The notes under the pieces are model-generated. The model ran no database searches, had not been told where the DNA came from, and saw only the letters and a list, made by a program, of their open reading frames with translations. Position numbers and translations under genes: made by a program. DNA of 64,000 bases from Sphaerosporella brunnea (Eukaryota; Ascomycota; Pezizomycetes; Pezizales; Pyronemataceae): assembly GCA_008704415.1 (NCBI GenBank), contig VXIS01000113.1:1-64000 (forward strand), written 5' to 3'. This document shows positions 59,071-64,000 of this stretch, piece after piece; positions within the stretch are counted from its first letter, which is position 1, and each line of letters opens with the position of its first letter.

Positions 59071-59845
59071 ATTTTTGGGGATATCTGCATTTACTCGAAG
59101 TTGTTAGCAACAAATGGGCCTCATAAAGTCCGGCAACACCCTCCTGCACGGGCTTTGTTTATAGCTAGTATCGTAAGCTCCCATGCGCTAGCCAGCAATG
59201 CGAATTTCCATATAAGCTCTCACCTGTGGCTCCCTAGTAAAGCTTCCAAACATACAACCACAAAAAACAAGACAAATAAAGAGCGAGACAGTGATAAAGT
59301 GGAACGTGCAACTTCGTTTCTCTAGTGCAGAGCTGGGAAACGGGTAAGCATGAAATTACTGCTACCTAACGAAGATGAGGCGTTCTAGACGGCTGCAGTA
59401 CGAACGCTAGATGTTTGCTTTCTGAAGTATACGCATGTATAAAAGCTTGGATTCACCAAAGATAGAGCAACATCAACGCACCCTATTCAGTTGAGGAGCA
59501 TATGCCAATATGCGTGTTGTTGAGCACCAAGAGCTGGTATCAGCTTCGCGATGACCCCTTCAAACTGGGGATAATGAGGGGGAACTGGCATGAGCTATGT
59601 TTAAAAGATCAAGCTTACAATTGGGGGGATTGACTGAGGTTGCTCGAAAGGTTGAGGCCCGGGGGGTGGACGCGATGAGGTTCCCCAAACGCAAAAGGCA
59701 CTACTCTCACGCCTATTTTACTTGAAACAGTTTAGTTTTTCTCATGCTTTGGTTTTATTTCGAAATGTATGTATCGGTAGAAAATCGCACAAGCTCGGTA
59801 TCTAGTATCTACCTAAGTGCGTTTGTACAAATGAAAGCCCGACCA
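59071..59845. other. Intergenic, no supported gene
   Basis: 3' flank of the F-box gene; AT-rich with short frames only. Confidence 0.5.
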
Positions 59846-61490
59846 CTAATGCACCTCTCCGTAGCGATCCACTGTATCATGTGGGTCAGAAACAGGTACC
59901 CACAGGCCCCAACGATCCACGCCGCCGCGAACAAACTTCCGACCAACACGCCTGAACTCCTCTGTGCCACCCTGAGCAGCAAACACAACCGCCCAGAACT
60001 TGCTTTCCTGTGGCACCTCGAACCGGTGCAAAGCTCGATAGGTGTTGTTAGCCAGATCATTGGACGACATGTCGACGGTAGACGGCGGGTGCAGAGCGAA
60101 GGTCGTGTTGTTCAATCCAAGTTTTTCGAAGTATGGGAGTGTAGAAACATCCTTCATCAGCTTGGTCTACTCAGGGTTAGCGCTGTTTGTCATAGGTAGG
60201 ACGGCCAAAGCTTACCATTCCGCCATGTTTCACCGAGATTGAAAACTCCTTGAGCTTGCGACAACTCAGAACCAAAGCGGCCAACTCGTCGTTGTAAGCC
60301 CATTCCCTGTCAGCACCTCTGAATCCGAGGACCGACAATGTGTCGCGATGCTTCCACAGGACGCCAACCCAGTCGTTGGCTAGACTCTCAGTTGCCGGGT
60401 CAGTGTGCCAGCCGATTGAAGTCCATTTACGTATTTCCAGAGAGGTTAAATTCGTAGAGGCCTGCAAATACTCCACCAAGTCCGGTGCATCAAGCATGGT
60501 AACGTCGCATTTTATCTTCGGGATCCATATTCGGTGGACCTGGAGCGTTCCCCACAGATTATCGGTCGAACCGGCCCAAACCTCAAGATGCAGTTCGGAC
60601 AAACATCTGAAGTGGTGCCACGAAACATGCAGTCCATGCGCGGACCGTTTCCATCCTCTGATAGCCAGCTTGTTCAACTCCATCTGATCGGTGAAAACTG
60701 ACAACATACGCGGGATCTCGTCGTTCTGTCCCAAGTCGATGGACAAATCCTTCAGCTGTGGAGCATCTCCCAGAGCACGGTTGAGACCTTCGAGGTAGTG
60801 CTTGATCTCCATCGGCTTGAGGGTTGGACGCTCACAGCGAAAGCTGAAGCCAAGCAGGCCGGAGAAAATCCCTTCTGGGAGCTCCACCAAGAAATTGTTG
60901 TGTCTCGTGTAGACAAACTCGACACGCGTAAGCTTGGTCCAGCCTCGCAAAACTGCCCATGAAAGTTTGCCAACGAAGGCACCTTTTAGGCACACTTCTT
61001 GGACTTCCTGAAGCTGCATCAAGGCAGCTCCGAGTAAGCTGGAATATTGTCCAACTTGCGACCTAGTCGAAGCGTTGCCGAAGAGTTGAATGCGCTTGGT
61101 GAAGCGCGCGGCATCCTGGGCAGTCAAATTCCCCGGGGCAGCCAGAGAGGGAAGCTGGGATGGATGACCAAAATCGATGGTCATACAACCCAACACGCGC
61201 ACGACAGTAAGTGCGCGGAAAGCGGTACAAGTTTGGCCAAGAGACATGGCGTCTCCACGGTACAGGTAGCCGATGATCTGGAGGTTGAGCTCAGTTGGGA
61301 TCGTCCAGATTCCCACTTTTTTGGCCATTGTGGGGTTGTCAGCCTTAACAGTCCGAGATCGAATCCCATAAGGGACGACTGTTGGAAGAGGGAGGGAGTT
61401 TGGAAGAGGAGGAGGAGCGGCGGACGGCGAGCCGCAGAGGGAATCCCGCTGCGCGGGCGCGTTTTGTCGCGAACGGATTTTTCTGGCCAT
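59846..61490 (-). CDS. F-box protein, two exons, 531 aa
   Basis: Exon 1 is 61490-60216 (425 codons) and exon 2 is 60166-59846 (106 codons plus stop); the 49-bp phase-0 intron has GTAAGC, CTAAC and a TAG acceptor. The ATG at 61490 (MARKIRSRQN) is the first in frame; the frame upstream has no ATG. The F-box is at about residues 60-100 (IWTIPTELNLQIIGYLYRGDAMSLGQTCTAFRAL in two runs), the SKP1-binding part of SCF ubiquitin ligases. The rest is a leucine-rich, LRR-like fold with repeated LxxLxL patterns (LTRVEFVYT, LKDLSIDLGQ, LNKLAIRGW, LSELHLEVW, LTSLEIRKW, LKEFSISVKHGG) expected to bind the substrate. Exon 2 adds an alpha/beta tail. Substrate unknown. The gene appears intact. Confidence 0.85.
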
Positions 61491-63527
61491 GTTGTGTGAT
61501 GTGAAGGAAGGATGAAGCAAGTTGTGCGTCGCCGCCTGTTTTGACCCGTCTCAGAGGCCGGGTAACCGCCGACACATACCTCTTTGGAGTTCAAAAAACT
61601 CCACTGTGTGGGGTTTCAAAGTAATTTTCATCAGAGTGATGAATCATGCTTGTCACTCTGGTTGCGGACCGTGGCTCAGTCGCTCATCGTCCGTGTAGGA
61701 CGATGAGGGTCTGAGCCTCCAGACGGGAGTCGACTTTCCGCTGGGCTGGGGGCGGCCTAAAAGAACCGCCCTACTCGTCTCTAGAGACTTAGCCCATGGT
61801 GGGACGGGAGAAGGAGGCGGCGGTCCTGCTGCCGGATCATACGGACCGCCCAAGAGGAGTAAAGAAGTTGACGACTCAGCCAACACGGAGCTGCAACTTC
61901 AGTGGCAACATATAGTTGGCCATTTATTCCCTCCTATTACCCATCCTTTGAAAACCGCAGGGGGGTGACGTTTATCGTCTGTGCGCATGAGTCCGAGGAC
62001 TTGGGTGGAAAAAGGCGGGGGCGTGTGTACTTACCTAGGTAAGACCACACCTGTAAAGGTGGGCTGTTTGACCAAAGGCGGAGAATAATGGGGACGAGAG
62101 GATTCACAGCTGAGCGGTGAGGAGCTTGAGGCTTGTTGGTTGATTGGAAAAGTGAAGATCCAGAGCTACCGGTTTGGTATTATGGTTGACATAGGGGGGA
62201 AGCAAGAGAAAACGTGAGAAACTGGGGTGTGGGCACTGCTGGCAGACCCAATAGCTATATAGACCACGTTGAATGGCCTAGTTCAATGGCTTATTCAACT
62301 GGCTGAGTTTCCATTCAAGCCGGCGAGAGAGTGTCACATGTTCAAGAAAAGCGGCGGAGGATTGGTACGTTTTTTGAGCCTGAGAATGGAATTATGACAA
62401 GAGTGAGAGGGGCTAAAAAGAGGAGATAATGACGGCCGCCGCCGGTGAGGAGGATAGGCTGTGTTCCACTGGTCTGGAGGCCAACAATACTCGAAAGAAC
62501 AACATTGTTCTCGACCCGGACAGCAAACATGAGCTGCCGGCCGAAAAGAGCTTCAAAGAAGAAGAAGCAAAAGAGGAATATTGCGTGTAATTTCTGTACT
62601 CCCATAGATCCCTGTGAATCCTTACTACTCGGCTCCTGCAGAGAGCAAGCATGTGGTGCAAGAGATAGTGGACCCTCAATGCTGTGTGTGGGAGGGGAAT
62701 AAAGCAGAGTTTGTCGTTGATTTCCCCCTTTCTTTTTCTTCTTCCATTCTGCAGCTCTCCCGTTTCGATGAGCTGTTTGTTGTGCCCTCAGGCTTAATTC
62801 CGTGTCCGCCGTTGTGTCTAAAATATCTTTGATTGAGTGCATTGTATGGGATATCTCTAACTCGCAGTTAGTTCAAGAATTGCGATCAATATTATGGAAT
62901 CGGAACACCTAGGAAATCATGGTATTCAATCACCAAATCTCACCAAACTCACCCCGCGTGCTTGCCGTGTCGCAACCCCGCCTCTGTATGTAGGCCTCTT
63001 ACCAGGAAAACGAAGAATCGTGCAGGAACTGGGGTTCAGATAACGGAGGGTGTGCCGTGAATAAGGCGTTCTAGTGCGTATGGCTGTGGTGCATATGTAG
63101 GTTGAGCCGGTGACAGCGGGTTGTGGTTGCAACATGAGTCAGTTGGTGAGGCGATGTTGAGATGCATGCATGAACGGCTGAGGTCAGACATTCCAAAAAA
63201 GCAATGTGCATGTGCTCAAAAAAAAGAAAAAAAACTTTATAGCAAAACGCCCGACCGATCGCCCGATTTATATGCCCTAGAACTCCCGTTTTCCATGCGC
63301 TGATGATACACCCAAAAGCCTGCCGTACTTAGCCTCCCACACCTCGCCGAGATCCAATTCCTGTGCTTCCGTAAATTACCGTACATTCTAAACCTCCGGA
63401 GTCTGGTCCATCTTCATCCTATTCGTAATCGCCGTGTCAGATCAAAATTCCGCCCTCCCCATCCAGCCAAATCCCTCGCCCCTCGCCCCTCGCCCCTCCC
63501 CCCACCTGCGGTTCTTCCAATCCGACT
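61491..63527. other. Intergenic, no supported gene
   Basis: Contains a hairpin CTCATCGTCC-GTGT-AGGACGATGAG at 61681-61705 and a 14-bp palindrome CTTACCTAGGTAAG at about 62031-62044, a type often seen in fungal intergenic DNA. Frames at 62342-62842 are not protein-like. Confidence 0.5.
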
Positions 63528-64000
63528 CTAACCAGTCTCGGTCCTGTGAGCATCGGAAACCAGCATGTCACCTGGGATCTCAAAGGCCACGCCGACGAAA
63601 CTGCCAGGCTCTCCAGCAGAGCTCATGACACCGCGGATAGTGTCGCCGATTTGCTGAGCCAGTTCCTCGGGTTCTGCGGTAATAAGGACACCGCTTCCGA
63701 GAAAGTCAGTGAGTGGTGCCACGAAGGGAGATGTCGGTGAAGAAGGACCGGTTCCCTGATCGAAGGCCATTGTTGCTGTATTTCTTTGTTGTGAAGGCTG
63801 GTCCGATGGTGCCGGCGACGGTGTCTCCATCACCCCCGTCTCGTGATGGCCCCGTTGGTCTCCATCTTCCAAAAGCAGAGGCGATGAGATTTCCTGTTGT
63901 TTCTTCTCCTCTCTAACTGGCCACAACTTTCTAACTGTTTTCTTGACTTTCGAAAGCGCTCCTTTGGCAAAGTTCTTCCGTCGATCTCGTTTCCGTGGTT
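63528..64000 (-). CDS. C-terminal part of a disordered/mixed protein (runs off the window)
   Basis: Frame open from the window edge to the stop at 63528, so the start lies beyond 64000. The visible 157 residues begin with a basic helix (PRKRDRRKNFAKGALSKVKKTVRKLWPV), then an acidic/Ser-Pro linker, then an ordered C-terminal 60 residues (LTDFLGSGVLITAEPEELAQQIGDTIRGVM then SFVGVAFEIPGDMLV). No family recognised. Confidence 0.6.
   Translation of the reverse strand, partial: PRKRDRRKNFAKGALSKVKKTVRKLWPVREEKKQQEISSPLLLEDGDQRGHHETGVMETPSPAPSDQPSQQRNTATMAFDQGTGPSSPTSPFVAPLTDFLGSGVLITAEPEELAQQIGDTIRGVMSSAGEPGSFVGVAFEIPGDMLVSDAHRTETG

Noticed and set aside
61681..61705. Hairpin as a possible ncRNA or terminator
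   Set aside because: A single perfect hairpin in a 2-kb intergenic stretch with no transcript boundary or second feature to support a function.
62342..62842. 166-aa minus-strand frame
   Set aside because: Composition is not protein-like; the Lys and Phe runs derive from A/T runs.
1..64000. CRISPR array, prokaryotic operon or phage signals
   Set aside because: Spliced genes, RNA polymerase III genes and eukaryotic transposons show a nuclear fungal origin; no spaced direct-repeat array is present.

Overview
The window reads as nuclear DNA of a filamentous ascomycete (Pezizomycotina; I cannot place the class). Most spliced genes use introns of 48-72 bp with GTAWGY donors, CTRAY branch sites and YAG acceptors. 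A 5S rRNA gene and a tRNA-Trp gene stand singly among protein genes, coding GC is high, and intergenic stretches carry poly-T, poly-G and simple repeats. Three genes are recognised with confidence: RNA polymerase III subunit C11 (22780-23187), a type IID (ENA-like) alkali-cation P-type ATPase (29174-33348) and tRNA-Trp(CCA). The 5S rRNA gene at 27065-27173 is also clear. Most other genes look lineage-specific: disordered, repeat-rich, secreted or small membrane proteins. Gene models were built by hand-splicing and by checking that phases agree across every junction.

Layout. 1.7-9.4 kb: a small hypothetical gene, a six-exon FG-dipeptide protein, a two-exon helical protein and a 903-aa disordered protein. 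10.7-13.9 kb: a shrunken Helitron copy, a 49-aa Cys-rich mini-protein and a LINE fragment. 14.5-20.1 kb: an 8-Cys secreted protein, a small membrane protein, a 737-aa charged protein and an 84-aa protein (gene A). 20.2-22.75 kb: an internally deleted Ty1/copia element between gene A and rpc11. 25.9 kb: a decayed duplicate of gene A. 27-33 kb: 5S rRNA, a small membrane protein and the ENA ATPase. 35.5-39.3 kb: tRNA-Trp, a four-segment membrane protein and a tandem-repeat acidic protein. 41.6-44.6 kb: a Gly/Trp-rich gene and its broken duplicate carrying a hAT-like MITE. 46-53.5 kb: a single-pass membrane protein, a two-BED-finger protein and an acidic protein with a perfect 24-bp minisatellite. 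52.7-59.1 kb: an accessory zone with nested TIR elements, two TA-flanked foldback MITEs, a Helitron remnant and a long-TIR element that has a second copy at 45 kb. 59.8-64 kb: an F-box protein and the 3' end of a gene that leaves the window.

No single metabolic or defence cluster is visible. The strongest theme is transposon activity next to, and apparently shaping, small lineage-specific genes: a copia insertion directly behind rpc11 and in front of gene A, two decaying gene duplicates, two Helitron deletion derivatives and two copies of one long-TIR family sharing a coding fragment. All coordinates and splice models come from reading the sequence only; no alignment or transcript data were available.
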